Assembly: GCF_001643375.1 (NCBI RefSeq)
Contig: NZ_LSHB01000014.1
Location: 1-64,000 of the forward strand
DNA from: Chryseobacterium sp. FP211-J200
GTDB lineage: Bacteria > Bacteroidota > Bacteroidia > Flavobacteriales > Weeksellaceae
Reading direction: 5' to 3'
DNA: 64,000 nucleotides
The notes below the pieces were generated by a model, which saw only the letters and a program-made list of their open reading frames with translations, had not been told where the DNA came from and searched no databases. The translations under genes and the position numbers were made by a program. Shown piece after piece: positions 27,817-35,668 of this stretch; within the stretch, counting starts at the first letter, position 1, and each line of letters opens with the position of its first letter.

Positions 27817-28767
27817 GTGAATATCCAACAGTTAGAATATTTGATTGCAGTAGATAAATATAAACATTTTGGCAAAGCTGCACAAGCCTGTTTTATTACA
27901 CAGCCTACACTTAGTGCAATGATCCAAAAGTTTGAAGATGAGCTGGATGTCAAGATTTTTGACAGGACCACACATCCGATCAGAACGACTGACGCAGGTG
28001 CAGAACTCATCAAGGAAGCTCAAAAAATCATCGACGCGGTGATGGAACTCAAAAGCAAGGCCAACTTTCTCAATAATATTTTGGCAGGTAAACTGAATCT
28101 GGGAATCATTCCTACAGTTTCGACTTATATTCTGCCAAACGAGATCTTTGCTTTTTTGAATAAAAACCCTCAGATCGAGCTTAATATCAAGGAGATGACG
28201 ACCGAGAGTATCATCAAGTCTTTGAAGTCTGGAGAGTTGGACGCGGGGATTATTTCAACGCCATATTCAGCGGCGGACGAGTTTTATCAGGACTTCTTAT
28301 TCAATGAAGAATTGATGTTGTATTCTGGGACTGAATCTGGTCAAAAGAAAGACTGTTTCGTAGTTCCGGAAGATATTGATGTCAATAAAGTTTGGCTTTT
28401 GGAAGAAGGAAATTGCCTTAGAACTCAATTCGAAAATATCTGTCATCTGAAAGAAAATTCTTTGAAGCCTAAAAACTTGGAATTCTTAGCATCCAATGTC
28501 AATACATTGATTCAAATGGTTGATAAAGTTGGTGGGATTACAATTTTATCAGAAATTGGTGTTCAACAATTGTCCGACCAGCAAAAGCAGAAAGTCTCAA
28601 GATTTATCAAGCCTTTCCCATATAGAGAGATCAGTTTGATCTATTACAAACCGACTTATAAACAGAAAATTATTGATGAATTGATTTCCGAGATCCGTAC
28701 ATCTATGGAGCAGAAACTTAATTTTTACAAAGACCAGGAAAATTACGTCAGTATAAAACCTGAATAA
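27817..28767 (+). CDS. oxyR: Hydrogen peroxide-sensing LysR-type regulator OxyR
   Basis: A 316-residue LysR-family regulator. The winged-helix domain is residues 1-60 (LEYLIAVDKYKHFGKAAQAC, TLSAMIQKFEDELDVKIFDR). The effector domain carries two cysteines, C200 in LLEEGNCLR and C209 in ENICH, nine residues apart and almost exactly at the positions of the E. coli redox pair C199 and C208, with the LEDGHCLR-like context. Oxidation to a disulfide would switch it on. The start is GTG at 27817, which begins the DNA-binding domain correctly. It is divergent from katA, its probable target. Confidence 0.93.
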   Translation: MNIQQLEYLIAVDKYKHFGKAAQACFITQPTLSAMIQKFEDELDVKIFDRTTHPIRTTDAGAELIKEAQKIIDAVMELKSKANFLNNILAGKLNLGIIPTVSTYILPNEIFAFLNKNPQIELNIKEMTTESIIKSLKSGELDAGIISTPYSAADEFYQDFLFNEELMLYSGTESGQKKDCFVVPEDIDVNKVWLLEEGNCLRTQFENICHLKENSLKPKNLEFLASNVNTLIQMVDKVGGITILSEIGVQQLSDQQKQKVSRFIKPFPYREISLIYYKPTYKQKIIDELISEIRTSMEQKLNFYKDQENYVSIKPE

Positions 28768-28795
28768 ATTCATACGGGGTTAATAGGAATTGATT

Positions 28796-28825
28796 TTGAA
28801 ATCTAAAAATTAGTTTGTAAATTTG
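28796..28825 (+). promoter_or_regulatory. metK promoter (-33 TTG, -7 TAAATTTG)
   Basis: TTG at 28796-28798 and TAAATTTG at 28818-28825 are separated by 19 bases, an excellent Bacteroidota promoter. Transcription would begin near 28830, leaving an untranslated leader of about 140 bases before metK. Confidence 0.75.
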
Positions 28826-28837
28826 CCATCGATTTTT

Positions 28838-28902
28838 GAATAAACGGAGGAGAACTTTGACTGATTGCAACCTCAATAAAAAATGCTAAAACAGATTATT
28901 TC
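28838..28902 (+). ncRNA. SAM-I-clan riboswitch candidate in the metK leader
   Basis: The leader begins a few bases after the promoter and carries, in order, the segments expected of an S-box core: GGAGGA (28846-28851), CTTTGA (28855-28860), GCAACC (28867-28872), TGCTAA (28884-28889) and CAG, compared with AGGGA, CUUUGA, GCAACC, UGCUAA and CAG in standard SAM-I RNAs. AATAA (28839-28843) and TTATT (28896-28900) could form P1. It is shorter than a typical SAM-I RNA, with little sign of P3, so it may be a reduced flavobacterial form or a SAM-I/IV variant. Position before the SAM synthetase gene fits product feedback. Not verified by a covariance model. Confidence 0.65.
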
Positions 28903-28969
28903 TCTTTTAGTTCCTTTTTTAAACAATCATTGTTTTACCTCAAAAATTTAATATAAAAAGGAATAATTT

Positions 28970-30250
28970 ATGTCTTATTTATTTACGTCCGAATCAGTTT
29001 CTGAAGGACATCCTGATAAAGTAGCCGATCAGATTTCTGATGCGCTTATCGACCATTTTTTGGCTTATGACAAAAACTCAAAAGTAGCTTGCGAAACACT
29101 TGTGACCACAGGTCAGGTGGTTTTGGCTGGTGAGGTGAAGTCTGATGCATATCTAGATGTTCAGCATATTGCAAGAGACGTGATCAATAAAATTGGCTAC
29201 ACAAAAAGCGAATATATGTTCAATGGTGATTCTTGCGGTGTGATCTCTGCGATCCACGAGCAGTCGCCAGATATCAACCAAGGTGTGGATAGAACTTTGG
29301 ACGAAACTGATTTCGAAACCAGAGCAAACGCTCAAGGTGCTGGTGATCAGGGAATGATGTTTGGTTATGCGACCAACGAAACTGAGAATTATATGCCGTT
29401 GGCCTTGGATATTGCTCATCAGATCTTGAAAGAGTTAGCAGACCTAAGAAGAGAAGGTTCAGCGATTCCTTACCTTCGTCCAGATGCAAAATCTCAGGTG
29501 ACAATTGAATATTCTGATGACCACAAACCAGTAAGAATCGACAGCATCGTCGTTTCCACACAACACGATGATTTCGGAAGTGAAGAAGCGATGTTAGCGA
29601 AAATCAAAAAAGATATCATCGAGATTCTAATCCCGAAGATCAAAGCTAAACAAAAACCAGAGATCCAACAATTATTCAATAACGAGATCAAATATCATAT
29701 CAACCCGACTGGAAAATTTGTAATCGGTGGTCCTCACGGAGATACAGGTTTGACGGGAAGAAAGATCATTGTGGATACTTACGGTGGAAAAGGTGCTCAC
29801 GGAGGTGGTGCTTTTTCAGGAAAAGATCCAAGTAAAGTGGACAGAAGTGCAGCTTACGCGACGAGACACATTGCAAAAAACCTAGTAGCAGCTGGTGTTG
29901 CAGATGAGGTTTTGGTGCAGGTTTCTTACGCGATCGGTGTTGCAGAACCTTGTGGACTGTACATCAATACTTACGGAACTTCCAAATTGAACATCAACGA
30001 TGGCGAATTAGCGAAAAAGGTTCAACAATTGTTTGACCTAAGACCTTACGCTGTTGAGAAAAACCTTAAGCTAAGAAATCCGATCTATATCGAGACTGCA
30101 GCGTACGGACACATGGGGAAAGAATATTACGTAGCTGATAAAACTTTCAACAAAGGCCTTAAAAACGAGATCACTTTGAAAGACCTGGAATTTTTCACAT
30201 GGGAAAAACTGGATAGAGTAGAAGATATCAAAAAAGAATTCGGACTTTAA
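28970..30250 (+). CDS. metK: S-adenosylmethionine synthetase
   Basis: A 426-residue enzyme that makes SAM from methionine and ATP. N-terminal [22 protein letters not shown] carries the ATP-binding His; [21 protein letters not shown] is the first signature, and [19 protein letters not shown] is the glycine-rich phosphate-binding signature. Slightly longer than the 384-residue E. coli enzyme because of internal inserts usual in Bacteroidota. The start at ATG 28970 follows an AAAAGGAATAATTT leader. Likely controlled by the SAM-responsive leader directly upstream. Ends at a strong terminator. Confidence 0.97.
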   Translation: MSYLFTSESVSEGHPDKVADQISDALIDHFLAYDKNSKVACETLVTTGQVVLAGEVKSDAYLDVQHIARDVINKIGYTKSEYMFNGDSCGVISAIHEQSPDINQGVDRTLDETDFETRANAQGAGDQGMMFGYATNETENYMPLALDIAHQILKELADLRREGSAIPYLRPDAKSQVTIEYSDDHKPVRIDSIVVSTQHDDFGSEEAMLAKIKKDIIEILIPKIKAKQKPEIQQLFNNEIKYHINPTGKFVIGGPHGDTGLTGRKIIVDTYGGKGAHGGGAFSGKDPSKVDRSAAYATRHIAKNLVAAGVADEVLVQVSYAIGVAEPCGLYINTYGTSKLNINDGELAKKVQQLFDLRPYAVEKNLKLRNPIYIETAAYGHMGKEYYVADKTFNKGLKNEITLKDLEFFTWEKLDRVEDIKKEFGL

Positions 30251-30271
30251 TCTGATTCTTGTATAAAAAGT

Positions 30272-30307
30272 AAAACTGCTTTGTCTTTTGATGAAGCAGT
30301 TTTTTTA
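30272..30307 (+). terminator. Terminator downstream of metK
   Basis: AAAACTGCTT and AAGCAGTTTT pair around a loop of about eleven bases and are followed by a T-run. Confidence 0.88.
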
Positions 30308-30372
30308 TTTCTAGATATTCTTTCAACAAACATCTGTTTTGTTATTTTTGTCGTAAATAAGATCAAGTCAAA

Positions 30373-30846
30373 ATGAAATCAAAAATATTCATCCTTTTTA
30401 TACTATTTGCGTTTTGTGGTTTTGCCAAGTCACAATTGACGATGCATAAGTTCATCACAGCGGGTTACGTCTATCAGAATCAAAGTTTTGGGGAAATAGG
30501 AGGGAAGTTGCTTTTCCTCAGCAATGATGATGTCCTTTTCCGAGTTGGAGCATCTGCATTGATGGGTTCTGCAAACAATGAGTTTGCGATCATGCCAAAG
30601 GTAAACGCTGATTTCCTGTTGAATTTTCAAAAAAATGTGGATTTCTATCACGCTCATTATTTTGTTTTAGGAGCAGAAGCTACCAATAAATATATTGCTC
30701 CGAAGGTAGGCTTCAGTCTTTTTGGGATTTTGGACCTGACAGGTGGCTACGGATTTTCGCTCGATAAAGACGGAATTAACGGAAAAGAGCTAAAAGGACT
30801 CAATATCAATTTCACAATAAATATCCCATTAGTTCTGCTTAATTGA
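30373..30846 (+). CDS. Exported protein of unknown function, probable small beta-barrel
   Basis: A 157-residue protein with a signal peptide (about residues 1-20, ending AKSQ). The mature part alternates glycine/aromatic-rich strands such as FITAGYVYQNQSFGEIGGKL, VLFRVGASALMG, HYFVLGAEATNKYIAPKVGFSLFG and FTINIPLVLLN, ending in a hydrophobic strand as outer-membrane barrels do. I do not recognise a named family. It is a single gene between the metK terminator and the ECF sigma factor promoter region. Confidence 0.7.
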   Translation: MKSKIFILFILFAFCGFAKSQLTMHKFITAGYVYQNQSFGEIGGKLLFLSNDDVLFRVGASALMGSANNEFAIMPKVNADFLLNFQKNVDFYHAHYFVLGAEATNKYIAPKVGFSLFGILDLTGGYGFSLDKDGINGKELKGLNINFTINIPLVLLN

Positions 30847-30983
30847 TTTAACTTTTAAAATATATTTGAATCAAATTAAATAAATTCGAAAGTTTAACAA
30901 TTCATTAACGTTTTGTTTTGACTTTTTTATTACTTTTACAGACCTAAAAAATGCGTATAGACTAAATCTACTTCATTAAATTA

Positions 30984-31040
30984 AAAACAACCGAGTCAGG
31001 AAAATTAGTTACCCTTGTAACTGACGATTTGCTGGGTTTT
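30984..31040 (+). promoter_or_regulatory. Structured leader before the ECF sigma factor gene
   Basis: A perfect hairpin AGTTAC-CCTT-GTAACT (31008-31023) sits inside GTCAG (30995-30999) / CTGAC (31021-31025) and an outer partial pairing of AAAAC..CC with GGGTTTT (31034-31040), ending about 20 bases before the ATG at 31061. CTGAC and the inner stem share bases, so alternative pairings are possible, which suits a switch. No known riboswitch class is recognised. Confidence 0.4.
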
Positions 31041-31060
31041 ATATTAAAGAAGTAATTATT

Positions 31061-31651
31061 ATGAAAACGCAAACTGATAGCCAATTAATCCTACAATATC
31101 AGAATGGTGAAGAACATTCACTTTCTCTTCTGATCAACAGGCACAAAAAAGATCTTTTCAGCTTTATCTACTACAAATTGATGGATGAAGACCTGGCAAA
31201 TGACATCTTCCAAGATACCTTTATCAAGGTCATTGTAACGCTGAAAGAAGGCCGTTATAAGGAAGAGAACAAATTCATCCTTTGGGCAAAGCGTATTGCG
31301 CACAATTTGATCATCGACCATTACCGTATCCAGTCAAAAAACATCAAGATCTCCGAAACGTCTTATGAAAATGAAGAGTTTTCTATCTTCGATATCATCA
31401 AAGAACCGGAAAGCAACATCGAAGACCGATTGATAGATAAGCAAATAAACGACGATCTTTTGAGAATGCTCGTAATGCTTCCGGAGAACCAGCAGGAGGT
31501 CATCAAACTTAGATTTTTCGACGGTCTCAGCTTCAAAGAGATTGCAGACCATACAGATACGAGTATCAACACAACGCTTGGCAGAGTGAGATATGCACTC
31601 ATCAACCTTAGAAAGATAATGGACGAACATAAAATTATTTTGACAAAATAA
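31061..31651 (+). CDS. ECF-type RNA polymerase sigma factor
   Basis: A 196-residue sigma-70 family protein with region 2 (about residues 24-95, including DLFSFIYYKLMDEDLANDIFQ and WAKRIAHNLIIDHYRIQ) and region 4 (about residues 140-187, LPENQQEVIKLRFFDGLSFK then EIADHTDTSINTTLGRVRYA). It has no region 1 or 3, as in ECF sigmas. No anti-sigma factor gene is adjacent; instead a 45-codon frame follows 55 bases downstream. The 214-base upstream spacer holds a structured leader. Its regulon cannot be deduced. Confidence 0.9.
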   Translation: MKTQTDSQLILQYQNGEEHSLSLLINRHKKDLFSFIYYKLMDEDLANDIFQDTFIKVIVTLKEGRYKEENKFILWAKRIAHNLIIDHYRIQSKNIKISETSYENEEFSIFDIIKEPESNIEDRLIDKQINDDLLRMLVMLPENQQEVIKLRFFDGLSFKEIADHTDTSINTTLGRVRYALINLRKIMDEHKIILTK

Positions 31652-31706
31652 TAATTTATTAATAATAAAGATTTTCTTTTGGCGTTATTGTTGTAAAAGT
31701 CAGCCT

Positions 31707-31844
31707 ATGAAAAAAAACGACACTTTAACAACCAAAGCATTGACGCCGAAAAAAGAAATAATCGATTTTCTGATGAACTATTCCAAGAATATTCATCCGA
31801 TAAAAACTAAGAACAGAAAAACCATTTTAGTTTCAAAGAACTAA
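31707..31844 (+). CDS. Small basic 45-residue protein, candidate
   Basis: An ATG-started frame of 45 codons ending in TAA at 31842. The product is basic, MKKNDTLTTKALTPKKEIID at the start and NRKTILVSKN at the end, with a central amphipathic stretch FLMNYSKNIH. It begins 55 bases after the sigma factor stop on the same strand and fills most of an otherwise empty 270-base gap. There is no signal peptide or cysteine. Reading-frame length alone does not prove coding; conservation downstream of related sigma factors would. Function unknown. Confidence 0.5.
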   Translation: MKKNDTLTTKALTPKKEIIDFLMNYSKNIHPIKTKNRKTILVSKN

Positions 31845-31922
31845 GCATTTTAGATTTTTAAATAATTGATTTTTATGATTGAACTTTCCTACGTGGATCA
31901 AAAATGATTAGATTTGTGCCTT

Positions 31923-32621
31923 ATGAAAAACATAAGGCACATTTTTTTTGATCTCGACAATACACTTTGGGATCACCGCAAGAACGCATATTTGACCATC
32001 AAGGAATTATTCTCTCAAAAGAAGATATCTGAACTATATAACATCGATTTTGAGTTGTTTCACGATGCTTATCACGAGATCAATGAGAAACTTTGGGAAC
32101 AGATGCGTGATGGCGAGATCGATAAGGAACATCTAAGAAAATACAGATTTTATAACACCTTTCTAAGATTCGAAGTCGATGATCAGGATCTTGCGGATTA
32201 TTTCGAGCATCATTTCCTTGATGAGATCCTGAAATATAATGAGCTCGTTCCTGGTGCGGCTGATCTTCTGGATTACCTCCAAGCCAAAGAATACAAAATG
32301 CACATCATCTCCAATGGTTTTCAGGAAGTGACGGAGAGAAAATGTGTGCTTTCCGGAATAGCTGATTATTTTGAAACCATTACGAGTGCAGATTCTGTAG
32401 GTGTGAGAAAACCGAGACCTGAGATCTTCCAATATTCTCTAGACCTAGCAAAAGCGGAGAAAGCTGAAAGTGTCCTGATTGGCGACGATTGGATTGCAGA
32501 TGTAAAAGGTGCACAAAGATTCGGGATCGATGTGATTTTCTTCGATGTTTACGATGATGATCCTAAAGAAGAAGATTTGAAGGTTATCAAATATTTGTCA
32601 GAAGTAAAAGAATATTTATAA
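31923..32621 (+). CDS. YjjG-family noncanonical pyrimidine nucleotidase (HAD hydrolase)
   Basis: About 232 residues from ATG 31923, which directly precedes KNIRHIFFDLDNTLWDH; an in-frame TTG nine bases earlier is less likely. HAD motif I is FFDLDNTLW (catalytic Asp pair), a helical cap follows, motif II is the Ser/Asn of HIISNGFQ, motif III the Lys of VRKPRPEIF and motif IV IGDDWIADVKG. YjjG-type enzymes dephosphorylate noncanonical nucleoside monophosphates such as 5-halo-dUMP and also dUMP and dTMP. It is convergent with trpS over a shared terminator. Confidence 0.88.
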   Translation: MKNIRHIFFDLDNTLWDHRKNAYLTIKELFSQKKISELYNIDFELFHDAYHEINEKLWEQMRDGEIDKEHLRKYRFYNTFLRFEVDDQDLADYFEHHFLDEILKYNELVPGAADLLDYLQAKEYKMHIISNGFQEVTERKCVLSGIADYFETITSADSVGVRKPRPEIFQYSLDLAKAEKAESVLIGDDWIADVKGAQRFGIDVIFFDVYDDDPKEEDLKVIKYLSEVKEYL

Positions 32622-32627
32622 AAAAAG

Positions 32628-32657
32628 AAAGCCTTTCAATTTGAAAGGCTTTTTTTA
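32628..32657. terminator. Bidirectional terminator between convergent genes
   Basis: AAAGCCTTTC and GAAAGGCTTT form a 10-bp perfect stem with an AATTT-type loop flanked by A- and T-runs. Confidence 0.9.
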
Positions 32658-32676
32658 TGTTGAAATTTTTTTAGAA

Positions 32677-33645
32677 TTAGATTCCCAAACTTTCTCTTAC
32701 TCTTGTAATGGTTTCTGTAGCGATCTTTCTTGTTTTCTGTGCACCTTCCTGAAGTTTCGCTTCAAGCTCTGAAAGGTTGTTCATATAGTAATCGAAAGTT
32801 TCTCTTTCCTTAGCAAATCTCGTCAGAATCAAATCTAACAATTCTTTTTTCGCGTGACCGTAACCATAATTTCCGGCCAAGTATTTTGCTCTCAATTCTT
32901 CCGTTTGTTCCGGCGTTGCTACCAAAGCATAGATGGCGAAAACTTTATCGGTTTCTGGGTCTTTTGGGTCTTCCAAAGGCGTAGAATCTGTTTCGATGGA
33001 CATTACCTGCTTTTTCAATTCTTTTTCTGGCAAGAAAATGTTGATGATGTTTCCTCTCGATTTTGACATTTTGTGCCCGTCGGTTCCGGGAACATATTTT
33101 GTGTCCTGTTGTAATTCAGCTTGAGGCAAAACCAAAACTTCACCCATTTGATTATTGAACCTTGAAGCAACATCTCGTGCAATCTCCAAATGCTGCAACT
33201 GGTCTTTCCCAACCGGAACGATTTCCGCATCATAAAGCAAAATATCTGCTGCCATCAAAATCGGATAGGTGAAAAGTCCAGCGTTGACATCCTGCAATCT
33301 GTCTGCTTTATCTTTGAAAGAATGCGCCAATGTCAATCTTTGGTAAGGAAAAAAGCACGACAAATGCCAAGATAATTCACACGTTTCAGGAATATCGCTT
33401 TGTCTGTAGAAATACGTTTTTTCTGTGTCTAGTCCGCAGGCAAGCCAAGCCGCAGCAATCTCGTAGGTGTTTTCTTTAAGTTCAACCGCATTTTTGATCT
33501 GCGTTAAAGAATGTAGGTTTGCGATGAACAAAAATGATTCGTTCTCTGGTTTTTTGGACAATTCGATAGCGGGAATGATCGCTCCCAAAAGATTTCCCAA
33601 ATGTGGTGTTCCGGTGGCTTGTATTCCGGTAAGGATTCTAGACAT
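32677..33645 (-). CDS. trpS: Tryptophan--tRNA ligase
   Basis: A 322-residue class I aminoacyl-tRNA synthetase. The HIGH-like motif is TGTPHLGNLLGA (about residues 11-22), and the KMSKS loop is GHKMSKSRGN (about 195). QSDIPETCELSWHLSCFF and VPVGKDQLQHLEIARDVA are typical of TrpRS. Length matches the bacterial enzyme of about 330 residues. It starts at ATG 33645 and ends at the terminator shared with the nucleotidase gene. Confidence 0.95.
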   Translation of the reverse strand: MSRILTGIQATGTPHLGNLLGAIIPAIELSKKPENESFLFIANLHSLTQIKNAVELKENTYEIAAAWLACGLDTEKTYFYRQSDIPETCELSWHLSCFFPYQRLTLAHSFKDKADRLQDVNAGLFTYPILMAADILLYDAEIVPVGKDQLQHLEIARDVASRFNNQMGEVLVLPQAELQQDTKYVPGTDGHKMSKSRGNIINIFLPEKELKKQVMSIETDSTPLEDPKDPETDKVFAIYALVATPEQTEELRAKYLAGNYGYGHAKKELLDLILTRFAKERETFDYYMNNLSELEAKLQEGAQKTRKIATETITRVRESLGI

Positions 33646-33760
33646 TTTAATTATAGATTTAAAATTTAATTTGTAAAAATAAGAAAGATAAAAAGCTTTG
33701 GCAATTTTTTTAATCTCTAATAGCAGGTTTTCATTATATTAGTGAAAATATTTTTCACAA

Positions 33761-35119
33761 ATGGAGAACAACGATTATCTGTCGCCAAAGATCTTTAGGT
33801 CGATCAAAAGTTTATGGATCCTGTTGGCTATTTTCATAGCAATTGATTTTACAACCAATTTTTTCTATCCGGAAAACAAAGGTTCTTTCCTGGCCAGTAT
33901 TTTTGATTTCTTGTCAGATGCATTGGCTTGCTTGTTATTTAGTTGGTATTTCGTTGTCAATAAGCGTTGGAAATCGCTTCTGATTGTACTTCCGCTTCTT
34001 GTTGTGTGTTTCTTTTTTATGAAAGACCTTCGCGACACGCTAGACTATTACTTACCATTTGAAAAACTGATCGATTCGGATACGCTTAGGAAATATACAT
34101 ATATCATCGTAGAGTTGGTAGCGGTTTTCATTCTCGCCAAAAGATATATGGTCGAGGAAAATGTTGCTGGCAAATGGTCTTTGTTAAAATTATTTCTGTT
34201 GAATCTGTGCTTTTTCTCTTTGTACAATACAGATCTGGGAATGGTAGAGCAGATGATCTCGTCGGCTTCATTCAACTCAAAAACGGCCGAGCTCATCGTC
34301 ACTTTTATCTATTACGCCTTATCATCTATTCGAAGTATTGCATTTTTGGGTGCATTCCTATTTTTGATCGCTTGTTTGGCAAAACGAGAAAATGTCTACA
34401 ACTTCACTTCAAATATCTTACAGTTTGCCAATCGTTATTATGGTGTAACGGTTTTGATATCAATTAGTTGTTTGATATTTTCATTCTTTTATCTTTTGGA
34501 AAATGCAGTTTCACTCGAACTGGATTTTTTTGGTAAAGAGCTGACAATTTTTGGTTGGATCAATAACATTTCGGTGATTGCTTTCTTCGTGATCTGCTCC
34601 AGATTTGTGGGACAATTTCTGAAAGAAAGAAGCATTCTGAAACAAAAATATTACGGTGTAGTAGGCAGTTCGGTTTGGATCCCGGTGATCAATATCATTT
34701 CTTTATTGATGATAAAATTCGATGACAAGATCAAATTTCTGTCACCTGCAAACGTGGAGAAAGCCAAAAAGATACATTTGGCAATTGCATCCCTTCTCAT
34801 TCTGTTCTTCTATAGGAAAGATATTCTGGATAATGATAAAAGGCTGGAAGGCCTCTTGCTGAGCGCGATTTACATTGCAGCATTCTGGCTCGTGGCCTAT
34901 CTCAAAAAGTACAATTGGGTTTTCCCTGCGGTTTTGGCTTTGATAGTAACGTTCGTCAAAGTTTATCCTTTTTATCAGGGACTTTACGCAACAGAATTTA
35001 TCTTCAAAGATTATGTTTTGGATCTGGTAAAGCACACGTTTTCCATTGCAATGATCCTAACAACCATTGTTTTTTATGGCATTTATTACATCGCTTTTCA
35101 AACTTTGAAGAAAGATTAA
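33761..35119 (+). CDS. Polytopic inner-membrane protein, unrecognised
   Basis: A 452-residue protein with about 12 hydrophobic segments spread along its length, for example SLWILLAIFIAIDFTTNFF near residue 18, LLIVLPLLVVCFFFM, YIIVELVAVFILAKRYMV, VLISISCLIFSFFYLL and a final SIAMILTTIVFYGIYYIAF. Charged loops are short, with no visible catalytic, transporter or ATP-binding motif. I do not recognise the family. It is convergent with two lipoprotein genes and ends four bases from the first of them. Confidence 0.72.
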   Translation: MENNDYLSPKIFRSIKSLWILLAIFIAIDFTTNFFYPENKGSFLASIFDFLSDALACLLFSWYFVVNKRWKSLLIVLPLLVVCFFFMKDLRDTLDYYLPFEKLIDSDTLRKYTYIIVELVAVFILAKRYMVEENVAGKWSLLKLFLLNLCFFSLYNTDLGMVEQMISSASFNSKTAELIVTFIYYALSSIRSIAFLGAFLFLIACLAKRENVYNFTSNILQFANRYYGVTVLISISCLIFSFFYLLENAVSLELDFFGKELTIFGWINNISVIAFFVICSRFVGQFLKERSILKQKYYGVVGSSVWIPVINIISLLMIKFDDKIKFLSPANVEKAKKIHLAIASLLILFFYRKDILDNDKRLEGLLLSAIYIAAFWLVAYLKKYNWVFPAVLALIVTFVKVYPFYQGLYATEFIFKDYVLDLVKHTFSIAMILTTIVFYGIYYIAFQTLKKD

Positions 35120-35122
35120 GTT

Positions 35123-35668
35123 TTATCTTTTTCGGATGATCACAGCAACTTTTGTGAACATGCTGTCTGCATCTTCGTCGTTGCTGTTTGCCTTGTAGTC
35201 CAAAGTGTATTTGCCGTCTTTTGTAATTGGGATCTTGATGACCTCCTGTTCAAAGCTCCAATCGGACTTTGTTGGTTCTACATTTTTTTCTGTAGGCGCT
35301 TCGCTGTCTATTGTACGCTCATCGGTGTACTGATCATCTTCTTGTTCCTCTTCTTTTCGGATCTCATAAGTAGATTTGATGATCTTGTCATTGCCTGCAA
35401 ACATGGGAACTGTTTGGTTTTCAATCGTTTTTCCATCAAGGCTAAGATTATATCTCAAATCAAAAATCGGAACATCGTCGTTCTTAAGAAAAGAAGCATC
35501 CATTTTGCCCCATATCACGAGTTCGTCGCCCGCTTTGAGGTCCAAATTCTCGACAGTGTTGACCAATTGACCATCAACAGGTGTTTCTTCTGTGACCGTT
35601 TTGCCAACAGGATTGCAGGAAACAATGACTGTTGCGGAGAAAAGTATAGTGGAGATTAATTTCATCAT
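35123..35668 (-). CDS. Lipoprotein of unknown function
   Basis: A 181-residue protein with a lipoprotein signal peptide ending in VIVSCNP (Cys about residue 18). Mature parts include a beta-rich domain AGDELVIWGKMDASFL and NLSLDGKTIENQTVPMF, a low-complexity acidic linker rich in Glu, Asp and Thr, and a second strand-rich piece KIPITKDGKYTLDYKANSND. It is likely anchored facing the periplasm. It is directly coupled to the upstream 390-residue lipoprotein gene: stop and start meet at 35668. No family recognised. Confidence 0.72.
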   Translation of the reverse strand: MMKLISTILFSATVIVSCNPVGKTVTEETPVDGQLVNTVENLDLKAGDELVIWGKMDASFLKNDDVPIFDLRYNLSLDGKTIENQTVPMFAGNDKIIKSTYEIRKEEEQEDDQYTDERTIDSEAPTEKNVEPTKSDWSFEQEVIKIPITKDGKYTLDYKANSNDEDADSMFTKVAVIIRKR

